DNA from: Boseongicola aestuarii
GTDB taxonomy: Bacteria > Pseudomonadota > Alphaproteobacteria > Rhodobacterales > Rhodobacteraceae
Length of the DNA: 64,000 nt
Assembly: GCF_900184815.1 (NCBI RefSeq)
Contig: NZ_FXXQ01000006.1
Location: forward strand, 171,872-235,871
Direction: 5' to 3'
In this document: one piece after another, positions 36,817 to 45,104 of the stretch
Position numbering within the stretch: the stretch's first letter is position 1
How the letters are laid out: every line of letters begins with the position of its first letter
Notes under the pieces: model-generated
Databases searched by the model: none
What the model was told of the DNA's origin: nothing
What the model saw: only the letters and a program-made list of their open reading frames with translations
Program-made: the position numbers and the translations under genes

Positions 36817-37437
36817 TCACGCTGTGGCCTGTGTGATGGCGCGGATGTCGGTGGCGATGTCGTTTGCGCTGCGGTTGCCGTCGATCAGGTGGCAGCGGGA
36901 GGGGTAATCCCTTGCGAGCGCGAGGAAGCCTGCCCGAAGTTTGTGCTGGAAGGCCGCGCCCATATCTTCGAAGCGGTCTTCGCCGGAGTTGCGTGCGAGG
37001 CCGCGAGCGAGGGCGGCGTCGGGGTCCATGTCGATGATGAAGGTGAGGTCCGGTTCGATCCTGATCACCGCGTCATGGAGGCGATCTACGAGGGTGCGCA
37101 GGTCGCCGCGTGCCGCGCCCTGGTAGACGCGGGTTGAATCCGCAAAACGGTCGCAGATTACGGTCTTGCCGGCTTTGAGAGCGGGTTGGATCGTGCGTTC
37201 GAGGTGATCGCGGCGCGCGGCGGTGAAGAGCAGAATCTCGGTTTCCGGCGACCAGCGATCGGGGTCACCTTCGACGAGCAGGCGGCGGATGTCTTCGGCG
37301 CCGGGCGCGCCGCCGGGCTCGCGGGTAAGGATCGCAGGCAGGCCGGTGCCCGTGAGGTGGTCGTGGAGCAGCCGGCTTTGGGTGGATTTGCCCGATCCGT
37401 CGATGCCTTCGAATGTGATAAAGCGTGCGCGCGTCAT
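36817..37437 (-). CDS. tmk: thymidylate kinase
   Basis: A 206-residue kinase phosphorylating dTMP to dTDP. P-loop FEGIDGSGKSTQSRLL, the DR motif in VICDRFADSTRVYQG, and the LID segment ARNSGEDRFED are intact. Its start overlaps the stop of the upstream dac gene by four bases, and holB follows. Length and motifs are standard. Confidence 0.96.
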   Translation of the reverse strand: MTRARFITFEGIDGSGKSTQSRLLHDHLTGTGLPAILTREPGGAPGAEDIRRLLVEGDPDRWSPETEILLFTAARRDHLERTIQPALKAGKTVICDRFADSTRVYQGAARGDLRTLVDRLHDAVIRIEPDLTFIIDMDPDAALARGLARNSGEDRFEDMGAAFQHKLRAGFLALARDYPSRCHLIDGNRSANDIATDIRAITQATA

Positions 37438-38609
37438 TCCATCAGCGTTTGCACCTGACCCATTGCCTTGTCAAACAGGACATTGGCCGAGGCGCGGATG
37501 CGCGGGATAAAACCGCCGTAGGCAACGTCGCGGTCGGAGACGAGGTCGATGCGTTTTTCGGGCATGTCGCGAGCTGTGATAACAAGTTCGCCAACTTTTG
37601 TTCCGGCGGCGATGGGAGCTTCCAGCGGTGTGGCGTATTCGACGCGGGTTTCCAACGTATCCTGGCCGATGGCGGGCACCAGAAGGCGGATGTCACTTTC
37701 GGTGATCAGGTTGATCTGTTGCTGGCTGCCGAGCCAGACGGGGGCTTGTGTGATTGTGTCGCCTTTCTTGGCGACGTCTCTGGAGAGGAACTGGCGGAAG
37801 CCCCAGTTGATGAAGCTTTCGGCTTCTTGGCGGCGTTCGGCGTCGGTTTCGAGACCCGAAAACACGAACACGATGCGGCGGTCGCCTTGCATGGCGGAGC
37901 CGACGAGGCCGTAGCCTGCTTCCATTGTGTGGCCGGTCTTGAGGCCATCGGCGCCCATGTCGAGCCCGAGAACGGGGTTGCGGTTGAAGCGGTTGGAAGG
38001 AGAGCGGCCGTCGAAGTCATATTCTTCAAGGGCGAAGTAGCCATAGTATTCGGGGAAGTCGGTGATGAGGCGGCTGGCGAGAACGGCTAGGTCATGCATC
38101 GACATGCGGTGGTTTGGGTCGGGCCAGCCCGAGGCATTGGCGAAGGTCGAGTTCTTGAGGCCGATCTCGGGGCCGCGCGCGTTCATCTGGCGCGCAAAGG
38201 CGTCTTCGCTGCCGGCAAGACCTTCGGCTACCACGATGCAGGCGTCGTTGCCGGACTGGACGATGATACCTTTGATCAGGCTTTCGACCGTGGGGCGGTC
38301 GGTTTCATCGAGAAACATCGTCGAGCCGCCCATCAGGCGGGCTTTAGTCGATACACCGAAGGTGGTGTCCAGCGTGACGCGGCCATCGCGCAGCGCGTCG
38401 AACAGCATGTAGAGGGTCATCAGTTTGGACATGGAGGCCGGGGGAAGCGGAACGTCGGCGTTTTTCTCGAACAATACCGTGTCAGTGGTTACGTCGTAGA
38501 GGTAGGCCGAGGTGGCGCGGGTCTCGAAGGCGGCCGCGGCCGGCTGTGGCAGTGCCGTGGCGCATGCCGTGGTGACGATCAGGGCGAGGATGGCGATGTG
38601 GCGGAGCAT
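37434..38609 (-). CDS. D-alanyl-D-alanine carboxypeptidase (DacF/DacC type)
   Basis: A low-molecular-weight penicillin-binding protein of 391 residues, exported via an N-terminal signal (MLRHIAILALIVTTACATAL). Active-site motifs are SMSK (S59, K62), SGND and KTGHT. The C-terminal beta domain (PBP5_C) is present. It trims peptidoglycan stem peptides in the periplasm. It is cotranscribed with tmk (four-base overlap) and with the SPOR-domain lipoprotein 22 bases upstream, a cell-wall pairing. Confidence 0.94.
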   Translation of the reverse strand: MLRHIAILALIVTTACATALPQPAAAAFETRATSAYLYDVTTDTVLFEKNADVPLPPASMSKLMTLYMLFDALRDGRVTLDTTFGVSTKARLMGGSTMFLDETDRPTVESLIKGIIVQSGNDACIVVAEGLAGSEDAFARQMNARGPEIGLKNSTFANASGWPDPNHRMSMHDLAVLASRLITDFPEYYGYFALEEYDFDGRSPSNRFNRNPVLGLDMGADGLKTGHTMEAGYGLVGSAMQGDRRIVFVFSGLETDAERRQEAESFINWGFRQFLSRDVAKKGDTITQAPVWLGSQQQINLITESDIRLLVPAIGQDTLETRVEYATPLEAPIAAGTKVGELVITARDMPEKRIDLVSDRDVAYGGFIPRIRASANVLFDKAMGQVQTLME

Positions 38610-38631
38610 GGGGGCCTCCGGGTATGGGGGA

Positions 38632-39759
38632 TCAGTTTGAGACGAGGAAGGCGTCGGAATAGCCGAGCGCCTTCACTTGGGACAGGATTTCGGTTTGGTC
38701 GTCTGGGTTGGTCATGGGACCGACGAGGACGCGCCAAAAGGTGCCGCTGGCATTGGTTCCGGGCACGATCGTCGGCACGATGCCACCTTGGCGCAGTCCG
38801 GTTGCGGCCGCGCTGGCATTGGCTTCGACGGTGAAGAGGCCGACCTGAACGTAAGGGTTGTTGAGGCTTGGCGGAGTTACGGCTGGCTGGCTGGGAGCCG
38901 GGGTGCTAACCGGCTCTGGGGTTACGGCGGGGGGCGCTGCGGGGGCTGGTGCGGCGGGCGCCGGAGCTGTCGCAACGGCAGCGGTTGAGGCTGCGGCTAC
39001 TGCGCGACGTTGCGGGCGCGCGTTCGCGGAGAGTGCAGCGGATGAGGCGTCAGCGGCGTCGATTGCGGCGGCGGCGCTGGTTGTGATCGGATCGAGCGTT
39101 TCGGTCTGGACCTCAGGTGCGGCGGCGCCTTCGACCGACTCCGGCTCGTCACTTGCCTCTTCGGCGGCGCCGCCTCCGAAGAGGCGGGCGAAAAAGCCCT
39201 GTCGTTTCGGCGGCTCGGCGGGCGCTTCAACGGTTGCATCACCAAGCGATGCGGCGACCGTTTCGTCCGTGGCCTCATCTTCGGCGGGTTCCTCGACGAG
39301 TATAGGCGCAGGCTCAATTGTGATTTCTTCTTGCCGAATGACGACAATGTTCAGCTCGGTTGGCTGACCGGCAAGGATACCGAGTGCTCCGGCGGCATCG
39401 GAAGAGAGCTGGATGCGTGGTCCGGGGTTGGCACGTTCACGGCGAAAAAGCGCCCCGAGCACCGACTGACCATTGGTATTGTTGGTTATGCGCACGCGTT
39501 CGGGATCGCCGACGTCGGGGTGCGCGACCCAGAGCCCGCCCAGGGAAGGACGGCCATCCCACAGCGCGAGTTCTTCGGCTGAGAAAATATCGGCGCGCTC
39601 GACTTCGCGGATTTCGGTGCGAGCCTGTGCGGTGGCGGTTGTGGCGCTGGCACTGTCCTGTGATGCGGGTGCGGTCAGGAACTGGCCTTCTTCGCAGGCG
39701 GTCAATACAAGTGTTGCTGCTGCGAAAAGTGGGATCGCTGCCTTGAACTTCATGGTCAT
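38632..39759 (-). CDS. SPOR-domain lipoprotein
   Basis: A 375-residue exported protein. ATG at 39759 follows AGGAG and gives a lipoprotein signal with lipobox LTAC (MTMKFKAAIPLFAAATLVLTAC). After a globular region comes a long Ala/Pro/Glu-rich linker (about 140-295). The SPOR domain closes the protein (PYVQVGLFTVEANASAAATG to ALGYSDAFLVSN), binding denuded peptidoglycan at the septum. It is an RlpA-like or related division-site lipoprotein, although no clear double-psi barrel is seen. First gene of the dac-tmk-holB string. Confidence 0.85.
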   Translation of the reverse strand: MTMKFKAAIPLFAAATLVLTACEEGQFLTAPASQDSASATTATAQARTEIREVERADIFSAEELALWDGRPSLGGLWVAHPDVGDPERVRITNNTNGQSVLGALFRRERANPGPRIQLSSDAAGALGILAGQPTELNIVVIRQEEITIEPAPILVEEPAEDEATDETVAASLGDATVEAPAEPPKRQGFFARLFGGGAAEEASDEPESVEGAAAPEVQTETLDPITTSAAAAIDAADASSAALSANARPQRRAVAAASTAAVATAPAPAAPAPAAPPAVTPEPVSTPAPSQPAVTPPSLNNPYVQVGLFTVEANASAAATGLRQGGIVPTIVPGTNASGTFWRVLVGPMTNPDDQTEILSQVKALGYSDAFLVSN

Positions 39760-39979
39760 TCCGCCTGCTCCTGTTCGCGTCCCCTTCAGGGGCGCGCGCA
39801 TTGTTCTGGTGCCTCGGTCCGGTCACTTTCGGACCGGTTTGGAGAAATACTACAGCCAACGCGCGCTGGTGAAAAGCAAAGACACACGCAAATAGGCGCC
39901 GGCTTGCCACAATGATGTGTAATTGGCCGAAAAGCGGGGGTTTCAGAATCGCGCGGCGCGACATATTAGAGGCGCTGTC

Positions 39980-40069
39980 GGAGGAGTGGCAGAGTGGTTG
40001 AATGCACCGGTCTTGAAAACCGACGTAGGTGAAAGTCTACCGTGGGTTCGAATCCCACCTCCTCCGCCA
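39980..40069 (+). tRNA. tRNA-Ser(UGA)
   Basis: A 90-base cloverleaf with encoded CCA: acceptor GGAGGAG / CTCCTCC with G discriminator, anticodon loop CTTGAAA (anticodon TGA), a long variable arm typical of serine tRNA, and the T loop GGTTCGAATCC. Its last 19 bases are duplicated at 50598-50616, making it the integration site of the adjoining island. Confidence 0.97.
40051..40069 (+). other. attL core of the island
   Basis: AATCCCACCTCCTCCGCCA, the 3' end of the intact tRNA-Ser gene, identical to the copy at the far end. Confidence 0.9.
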
Positions 40070-40076
40070 ATATCCA

Positions 40077-40160
40077 TATACCCCTTATTTATATGACGAT
40101 TAGGCGATAATTTAAGACGCTTACCACCCCGGTCTACCACCCCGGTCTACCACCTCGGTC
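40077..40160 (+). repeat. left-end integrase arm-type repeats
   Basis: TATACCCCTTATTTATATG at 40077-40095, then three tandem 13-base units TACCACCCCGGTC at 40122-40134, 40135-40147 and 40148-40160 (the third with one change). All recur near the right end in the same orientation. Confidence 0.8.
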
Positions 40161-40221
40161 TACCATCCACATTTTTTGGATATTCTGAGTGAAGGCTAGG
40201 GGGGGGTCGATTCCTTTAGGA

Positions 40222-40488
40222 TCATGTCTCGTCGGTTGCTTGGCCGCTTTCTTTATGCCGCTGACGGACACCAGCGCTGATTTCGCAGAGGACACCCAGA
40301 ACAATTCCTGCAAAGGCCATCCTAGCTCCAAGATCAACCGCTTTACCGGGAGGCATCCTTGGTCCGGGCCGCGTAGGGTCCACAAATTCGGGAGGGTATA
40401 TCATCCCCAACAGACCAAGAATAAGCGTCAGACCGCCAAGGGCCACAAGGATAAGTGCGACCACAGTTCCAATCTTAGTGAATGGCAT
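40222..40488 (-). CDS. small two-helix membrane protein
   Basis: An 88-residue protein of unknown function with two hydrophobic segments (about residues 8-30 and 54-75) separated by a Pro-rich loop (YPPEFVDPTRPGPRMPPG). ATG at 40488 follows AGGAGATTTTG, a good ribosome-binding site. The tail is short and charged. It is the first gene from the left island end and is transcribed toward the tRNA. Confidence 0.6.
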   Translation of the reverse strand: MPFTKIGTVVALILVALGGLTLILGLLGMIYPPEFVDPTRPGPRMPPGKAVDLGARMAFAGIVLGVLCEISAGVRQRHKESGQATDET

Positions 40489-40610
40489 CAAAATCTCCTG
40501 AAAAATGGGGAAAGGTAGGGAGCCTAAAGACTAACGCTTGGATGTTTGAATGCGGACATTGATTTGGCACAAGCTCAGAAAACCTGCGTATCAGGTAGGA
40601 CCAAGCAGGG

Positions 40611-40724
40611 TCATTCCTTTCGCTTTCTGTCGTTAATTCGTTTGTCCAGAAGCACACCGAGCTTTCTTGGCAGCCAGACACACAAAGCTACAAAAACGAG
40701 AACCACCAAAACTAGTTCGGCCAT
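40611..40724 (-). CDS. 37-residue single-pass membrane protein
   Basis: A very short gene with a strong ribosome-binding site (AGAGGAAATCA before ATG at 40724). The product MAELVLVVLVFVALCVWLPR continues KLGVLLDKRINDRKRKE: one hydrophobic helix with a highly basic tail. This is the shape of type-I toxins and of small regulatory membrane proteins. I see no obvious antisense RNA gene, so toxin function is only a possibility. Confidence 0.5.
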   Translation of the reverse strand: MAELVLVVLVFVALCVWLPRKLGVLLDKRINDRKRKE

Positions 40725-40771
40725 TGATTTCCTCTGCAAATTGACTGGTCCAAATAGTTACATTGGGGCTT

Positions 40772-41200
40772 CTATCCTTGCCGATCAATGGCTTTCCTTG
40801 CTTCATTAACATCGTGCCAAAGCTGTCCCATTGCGTTCACACCGTTCTCAGCCAGAGTGATCGTATACCCCTTGTATTCTTCGATCTCACCATCAACCGG
40901 CGCGGCTCTTTTTTGAATAGGTTTCCCAGGTGCATCGACATTAGACGCAACGCTGTCAGGGCTCTCAATTTCACTTGCCGCTGTATTGTCTTCACTTTCC
41001 GCCATGGAAAGTTCGAACGTCTTTCCCAAAACCAGCAGGCCGATAATCGCAGCGAAAGGGCTAAAGACCAGCGATATCAGGACCCAACCTAGCTGGGAGC
41101 GGCCTCGCGTTTCAGCCATTTGCATAGGTAGCAAGATGTAGAGCCAAAGCGCAAAACCAAGAGCCAACAGCGCAAAGAGAAAGCCAACAATACCATCCAT
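40772..41200 (-). CDS. membrane protein with short C-terminal domain
   Basis: A 142-residue island protein. Two membrane helices (about 4-26 and 38-60) are followed by an acidic linker. A compact C-terminal piece (EEYKGYTITLAENGVNAMG) resembles small beta-alpha domains often found in phage and island proteins. Function unknown. Its start overlaps the stop of the upstream exported protein by one base, so the two are coexpressed. Confidence 0.6.
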   Translation of the reverse strand: MDGIVGFLFALLALGFALWLYILLPMQMAETRGRSQLGWVLISLVFSPFAAIIGLLVLGKTFELSMAESEDNTAASEIESPDSVASNVDAPGKPIQKRAAPVDGEIEEYKGYTITLAENGVNAMGQLWHDVNEARKAIDRQG

Positions 41201-41586
41201 TAGCGACAGTCCGCTTCGTGGTCACCAACGCCAATCATAACAATCTCGCCGTTGTCGTCTCTGTTGATGGTGGTCATTAAAGCAGATCCGCCGTTTATGA
41301 CTAGGTGAACCGTCTGCGATACGTCACGCCCCAGCGGGTTGATGTCAAAGGCGCAGAAAAACGCACCCTCTTTCTCTGTGCAGGAACCGGCCACGTCTCC
41401 AAAAAAAGGGTTCGACCATGTTGCCAAACTGCCATCAGACCTCAGAGTGCTACTCTTACCCCAGCTGCATTCGATGGGCTTTGTGCCCCCGATGAAGAAA
41501 CTCCTGTCACCGTTCTCCTGAGCGAGGGCTGGTGTGGTTGTGAAGAGTGCTGTTGCCGCTAGGGCTGATATAAAGGTCTGTCTCAT
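41200..41586 (-). CDS. small exported protein
   Basis: A 128-residue protein beginning with a signal peptide (MRQTFISALAATALFTTTPA, cleavage after ALA). The mature part is beta-rich with four Cys (ECSWG, SCTEKEG, FFCAF, ADCR), suggesting two disulfides in the periplasm. ATG at 41586 is chosen over upstream starts because it opens the signal peptide. Family not recognised. Overlaps the next gene by one base. Confidence 0.6.
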   Translation of the reverse strand: MRQTFISALAATALFTTTPALAQENGDRSFFIGGTKPIECSWGKSSTLRSDGSLATWSNPFFGDVAGSCTEKEGAFFCAFDINPLGRDVSQTVHLVINGGSALMTTINRDDNGEIVMIGVGDHEADCR

Positions 41587-41720
41587 GCCTATAAGAATGT
41601 ACGATGAGTTGGGCAATTTGAAGGAAGGGTTTGGATTATTTTGCAGATAGGGTTGGGTACCGCAGCGACCGGATTCATCCTCCAGCTTTTGAGAGGGTCC
41701 CACGTCGATTCCTAGACATA

Positions 41721-41755
41721 AAGAAACCGGAGACTCCATCTAAAGAATCCCCGGT
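41721..41755 (-). terminator. probable terminator after the resolvase gene
   Basis: On the minus strand ACCGGGGA pairs with TCTCCGGT across a 14-base loop and is followed by TTCTTT; 23 bases after the resolvase stop. Confidence 0.45.
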
Positions 41756-41777
41756 CAGTTTGGATACTTGCGCTCGG

Positions 41778-42329
41778 TTATGCTGTCAGACGGTAGACCG
41801 ACTGTCTAGATATTCCCAATTCCCTAGCAGCATGTGTCTTGTTGCCTAACCTTGCGACAGTCTCTCTCACTTTATCAACGTCAATGCTTGGTGGTCTTCC
41901 TTTGAACGGCGAGTCTTCACCCTTGGCAAGTGCCGCATCTATACCGGCTCTTTGGCGGGCTTTCCTGAGGCTGGTCTCAAATTCAGAAACAGCACCAAGA
42001 ATGTGATATGTCATTTTGCCTTCTGGCGTTGTTGTGTCGATAGACTGATCTAAGACCTTGAGTTGCACACCTTTGGATTCAAGCTTCCCTGTGATCTTGA
42101 GCAAGTCAGTCAGTGAACGGGCCATACGGTCCAGCTTGGTTATGACAACGACGTCACCTTCCCGTACATAATCCAACAATGCCTCAAGCTGGTCCCGTCC
42201 TTGCGTAGTTGTGCCTGTGAATTTCTCAGAGAATACTTTGGTACAGCCAGCTTGCTCTAAAGCAGATAATTGAACGTCCAGTGATTGAGTACGACTTGAG
42301 ACTCTTGCGTATCCTATTTTGACTGACAT
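41778..42329 (-). CDS. serine recombinase (resolvase/invertase)
   Basis: A 183-residue small serine recombinase. The catalytic Ser lies in IGYARVSSRTQSLDVQLSAL; further active-site residues appear in VITKLDRMARSLTDLL and FETSLRKARQRAGI. The C-terminal HTH (NKTHAARELGISRQSVYRL) binds the crossover site. Such enzymes invert segments or resolve dimers. No pair of inverted crossover sites is obvious nearby. It overlaps the upstream 82-residue gene by one base. Confidence 0.92.
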   Translation of the reverse strand: MSVKIGYARVSSRTQSLDVQLSALEQAGCTKVFSEKFTGTTTQGRDQLEALLDYVREGDVVVITKLDRMARSLTDLLKITGKLESKGVQLKVLDQSIDTTTPEGKMTYHILGAVSEFETSLRKARQRAGIDAALAKGEDSPFKGRPPSIDVDKVRETVARLGNKTHAARELGISRQSVYRLTA

Positions 42330-42577
42330 TACGCTGCCTCCTGTTCATAATGTTGAGCAAGTTCCCGGTAATCTATTTCACCAAGTGAACAATTCAGAAT
42401 GTCACGGACAAAACCGCTTTCTAAAGTGCTGAGTTCAGTTTCTAGGATATTCTCAACCAGTTCCTCTATATTGTCCTCATTAACTGGCACGCCTTCTTCT
42501 TCATACATAGTAAGGACATCACCTAGCCAAAGATTAACCAGCCAGGTTTCCTTATTTTTCCATCCATTATAAGCCAT
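42329..42577 (-). CDS. small phage-type acidic protein
   Basis: An 82-residue protein starting MAYNGWKNKETWLVNLWLGD, a sequence style I know from short phage and plasmid proteins of unknown function (often annotated as DUF7249-like). It is acidic and helical. The one-base overlap with the resolvase makes them an operon. GTAACGTA motifs just upstream (42590 and 42616) could be its operators. Confidence 0.6.
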   Translation of the reverse strand: MAYNGWKNKETWLVNLWLGDVLTMYEEEGVPVNEDNIEELVENILETELSTLESGFVRDILNCSLGEIDYRELAQHYEQEAA

Positions 42578-43124
42578 CTTTTAGCCTCCTGTAACGTATG
42601 ACTTGATGGACCTAATGTAACGTAAAATAAAGCGATTCGCGAGTCATTAGCGACAGTTTGGGGCGGATTAATAGCCTCTTATGTGAGTGTACTCTGTCGT
42701 TACAGTAGGTCGAATCACTAAGTCCTTCTAGCTCTCTTTTATAAAGGTTGTGTCAACACTTGTAATACAGTGTTCACGATTCGTTCCCTCAGATTCCACC
42801 CTTAATCAAAGTCAATATGTTAACGCTAACGGGTTGCAGATGTCTGGCACTTTTTCCTTACTATATTGAGTATAACCTACACGCGAAACTGAACCCTACG
42901 TAGGAAATAGACCAGCATGGGAAATAGACCCGCATGGGAAATAACTCTCAGTCGCCGCGTGGCTCTTTCAGGGGAATATAACAACGTTGCCGTATAACGT
43001 TGGAGGTCTGTTCAAACGGGAATGGATGTTTGCTTCTCTACCCATAGCGGTCAACCGACTGAATGACTCAGATGTCTCCCACGAGCCCATAGCGGATAAT
43101 CCTCAAATCTTGTATTTTACTCTC
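42578..43124. promoter_or_regulatory. AT-rich divergent regulatory region with repeats
   Basis: No gene is evident. TGTAACGTA occurs at 42590 and 42616. A 17-base tandem repeat GGAAATAGACCAGCATG occurs at 42903, 42920 and, truncated, at 42937. These flank the promoters of the resolvase operon and of the zinc-ribbon nuclease and may be operators or iterons. Confidence 0.5.
42903..42945 (+). repeat. 17-base tandem repeat
   Basis: GGAAATAGACC(A/C)GCATG in two full copies (42903, 42920) and a partial third (42937, GGAAATAAC), upstream of the zinc-ribbon/GIY-YIG gene. Confidence 0.8.
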
Positions 43125-44570
43125 ATGGCCAAAAAGCTGACAAATGAAGATTTCGTATTTCGTGCACAGGGAATTCACGGCCTTCGTTATGATTACTCAC
43201 TAGCGAACTACATCGATACTGGTACTCCAGTGAAAATTATTTGCCCGAAGCCAGGACACGGCGAGTTCAGGTGCTCACCGAGAAACCATTTGCGCCCAGT
43301 CAATGCTCGTGGGTGTCCAAAGTGCGGACGAGAGAGGCAGATTAAAGCAGCGACCAAGCCGTTTGATCTATTTTGGTCCGAGGCACAGGTTATTCATGGC
43401 GGAAAGTATCGTTACCTCGCCGAGACCTACAATGGTGCTAGAGTGAATATGGGCATTGTTTGCGAGAAGCACGGACGATTTCAGCAGTCTCCTGACAGTC
43501 ACCTACGGGGGGCAGGCTGCCCAAAATGCGCTGGTGAAGCGCGGGCCGACAAGTACCGAAGTCAACATGCCCGAGCAGTCGCAGAAAGCATTAAAGGACT
43601 TTCTGAAGGCATGGTTGAGCTCGATATCCCTAGCTACGAAGGTCAAAATGCAGAGGCCAATTTCACGTGCAAACTACATGGCGAGTTCTGCCGTCGAGTT
43701 ATTTATGCCCTTCTGACGACAAATCCCTGCCCGGAATGTGCGCGAATGGCTCAGCATAACTTTCCGCAAGATGCTGAAAGTCTCAAAAGGGCCATCCTTT
43801 TGGCTTTGGGATCTGGATACACAGTTGAACCGTTCGAGTATGCTGGGCGTAACACTGAGGTAGGGCTCTGCTGTGGTAACTCGGAGCACCCGCCATTTAA
43901 AAGGATTATTGGCAACATATCTAGGGTGCGTGGGTGCCCAACATGCGGACAACAAGCGGCGTCCAAGAAGCGACAAGAGGCAATCAGGCGGCTTGCAAAG
44001 AGGTCCCGCGTTGACCGCTTCGAGGCTTGGCTTGCGGCAGCTATTGAGACGCACGGTGAGAAATTTGATTACTCACACGTCGACTATCGGACCGCCCGTG
44101 AAAAAGTGAATATTATATGCTCGGTTCATGGGCCGTTCTTACAGTCCCCGGCTGATCACCTTGCGGGCGGCTGTAGAAAATGTGCTGATACTGACCTCAA
44201 AGGGCGATACACAGACGAGTTCTTCGAAAAGCATCCTGATGCTGGGTATCAACCCGCCTTGCTCTACTATCTGCGCCTCAGATTTCACGAGGTCGGCTTC
44301 TACAAGGTTGGGATAACCATCAATGATGTCGCAAAACGTCATGCGATGTTGAACACACTGCCGGGATTAAAATTCGATACGTTGGCCGAAGCCCCCATGA
44401 CACTGCGGGAAGCGTACGAGACCGAACAAAAAATTCAATTGGAACACGGCGATCGCTCGCGGTCCCAGCTTCCCTTTCCCAAATATATTCAACGCCAAAT
44501 TCGGGTCGGCCCTTCCGAGTGTTTCCTCAGACCGCTCACTGCGGAAATGTTCGCCAAGTACTTCGTTTAA
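43125..44570 (+). CDS. five-fold zinc-ribbon protein with C-terminal GIY-YIG nuclease
   Basis: A 481-residue protein. Five units of about 55-70 residues each follow the DUF723-like plan (hG-x-kYdYs ... I-x-C-x-x-HG-x-F ... GCPKC), e.g. FRAQGIHGLRYDYS, FWSEAQVIHGGKYRY, IETHGEKFDYSHVDY. Each ends in a CxxC knuckle (CPKC, CPKC, CPEC, CPTC, CRKC). The C-terminus LLYYLRLRFHEVGFYKVGIT, with KRH and a later ETEQKI glutamate, matches a GIY-YIG nuclease. ATG at 43125 begins the first unit; TTG at 42987 or ATG at 43026 would add an unstructured leader. Likely DNA-binding nuclease of mobile-element origin. Confidence 0.75.
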   Translation: MAKKLTNEDFVFRAQGIHGLRYDYSLANYIDTGTPVKIICPKPGHGEFRCSPRNHLRPVNARGCPKCGRERQIKAATKPFDLFWSEAQVIHGGKYRYLAETYNGARVNMGIVCEKHGRFQQSPDSHLRGAGCPKCAGEARADKYRSQHARAVAESIKGLSEGMVELDIPSYEGQNAEANFTCKLHGEFCRRVIYALLTTNPCPECARMAQHNFPQDAESLKRAILLALGSGYTVEPFEYAGRNTEVGLCCGNSEHPPFKRIIGNISRVRGCPTCGQQAASKKRQEAIRRLAKRSRVDRFEAWLAAAIETHGEKFDYSHVDYRTAREKVNIICSVHGPFLQSPADHLAGGCRKCADTDLKGRYTDEFFEKHPDAGYQPALLYYLRLRFHEVGFYKVGITINDVAKRHAMLNTLPGLKFDTLAEAPMTLREAYETEQKIQLEHGDRSRSQLPFPKYIQRQIRVGPSECFLRPLTAEMFAKYFV

Positions 44571-45104
44571 ACTAACGACATCAAACGGCGGCTTTGTCCG
44601 CATAACAGTCATTAGGTCAATTTGAATGAATGTCCGGTTCTCTTGAAAGCGGTCGTTGAACTGCCAATCCCGTTGGGGGCCAACATCAGACGAACCTAGG
44701 TAGGGCGATATTCACGATGTAGACGAGCGCTCTCGTTGGAGGTTTGAGATGGTTTTCGCCCTGAATGGTATGAGGGAAATGAGCCGACACAACCCCAGGT
44801 GAATCAGTAGGCTCGCTGTGCGCGCCGGAAGCCAAGTTGCCCCGATCATCCAAGCCAAACCACATCGAAGATCAATATATTGTGGTCGGTCAAATCTAAT
44901 ATACCTCATTTAGATAATTATAGATTTTCCCAGACCGTGAGCTGTTCCGAATGGCGTGTGAATTGACTGGAACGAGCGTCCTGCCTCTTGAAACCCGATC
45001 CAGATGGCCCCAGATACCTCAAAGGCGGCCTAAGTACTTGTTTTATAATTGTTTTATGTATGTCTGCCTATGAAATTTCTATAGGTTCTTAGGATAGGAA
45101 AGAC
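44571..45104. other. 534-base gap, nothing convincing
   Basis: I find no gene with acceptable start and composition. The stretch from 44880 to 45090 is AT-rich and probably holds the promoter of the following gene; an ACCTAGGT palindrome lies at 44695. Confidence 0.4.

Noticed and set aside
42903..42945. Possible CRISPR array
   Set aside because: The units are directly adjacent with no spacers and there are no cas genes; it is a simple tandem repeat.
44712..44909. A 65-codon minus-strand frame in the island gap
   Set aside because: No ribosome-binding site, no family resemblance, random-looking composition.
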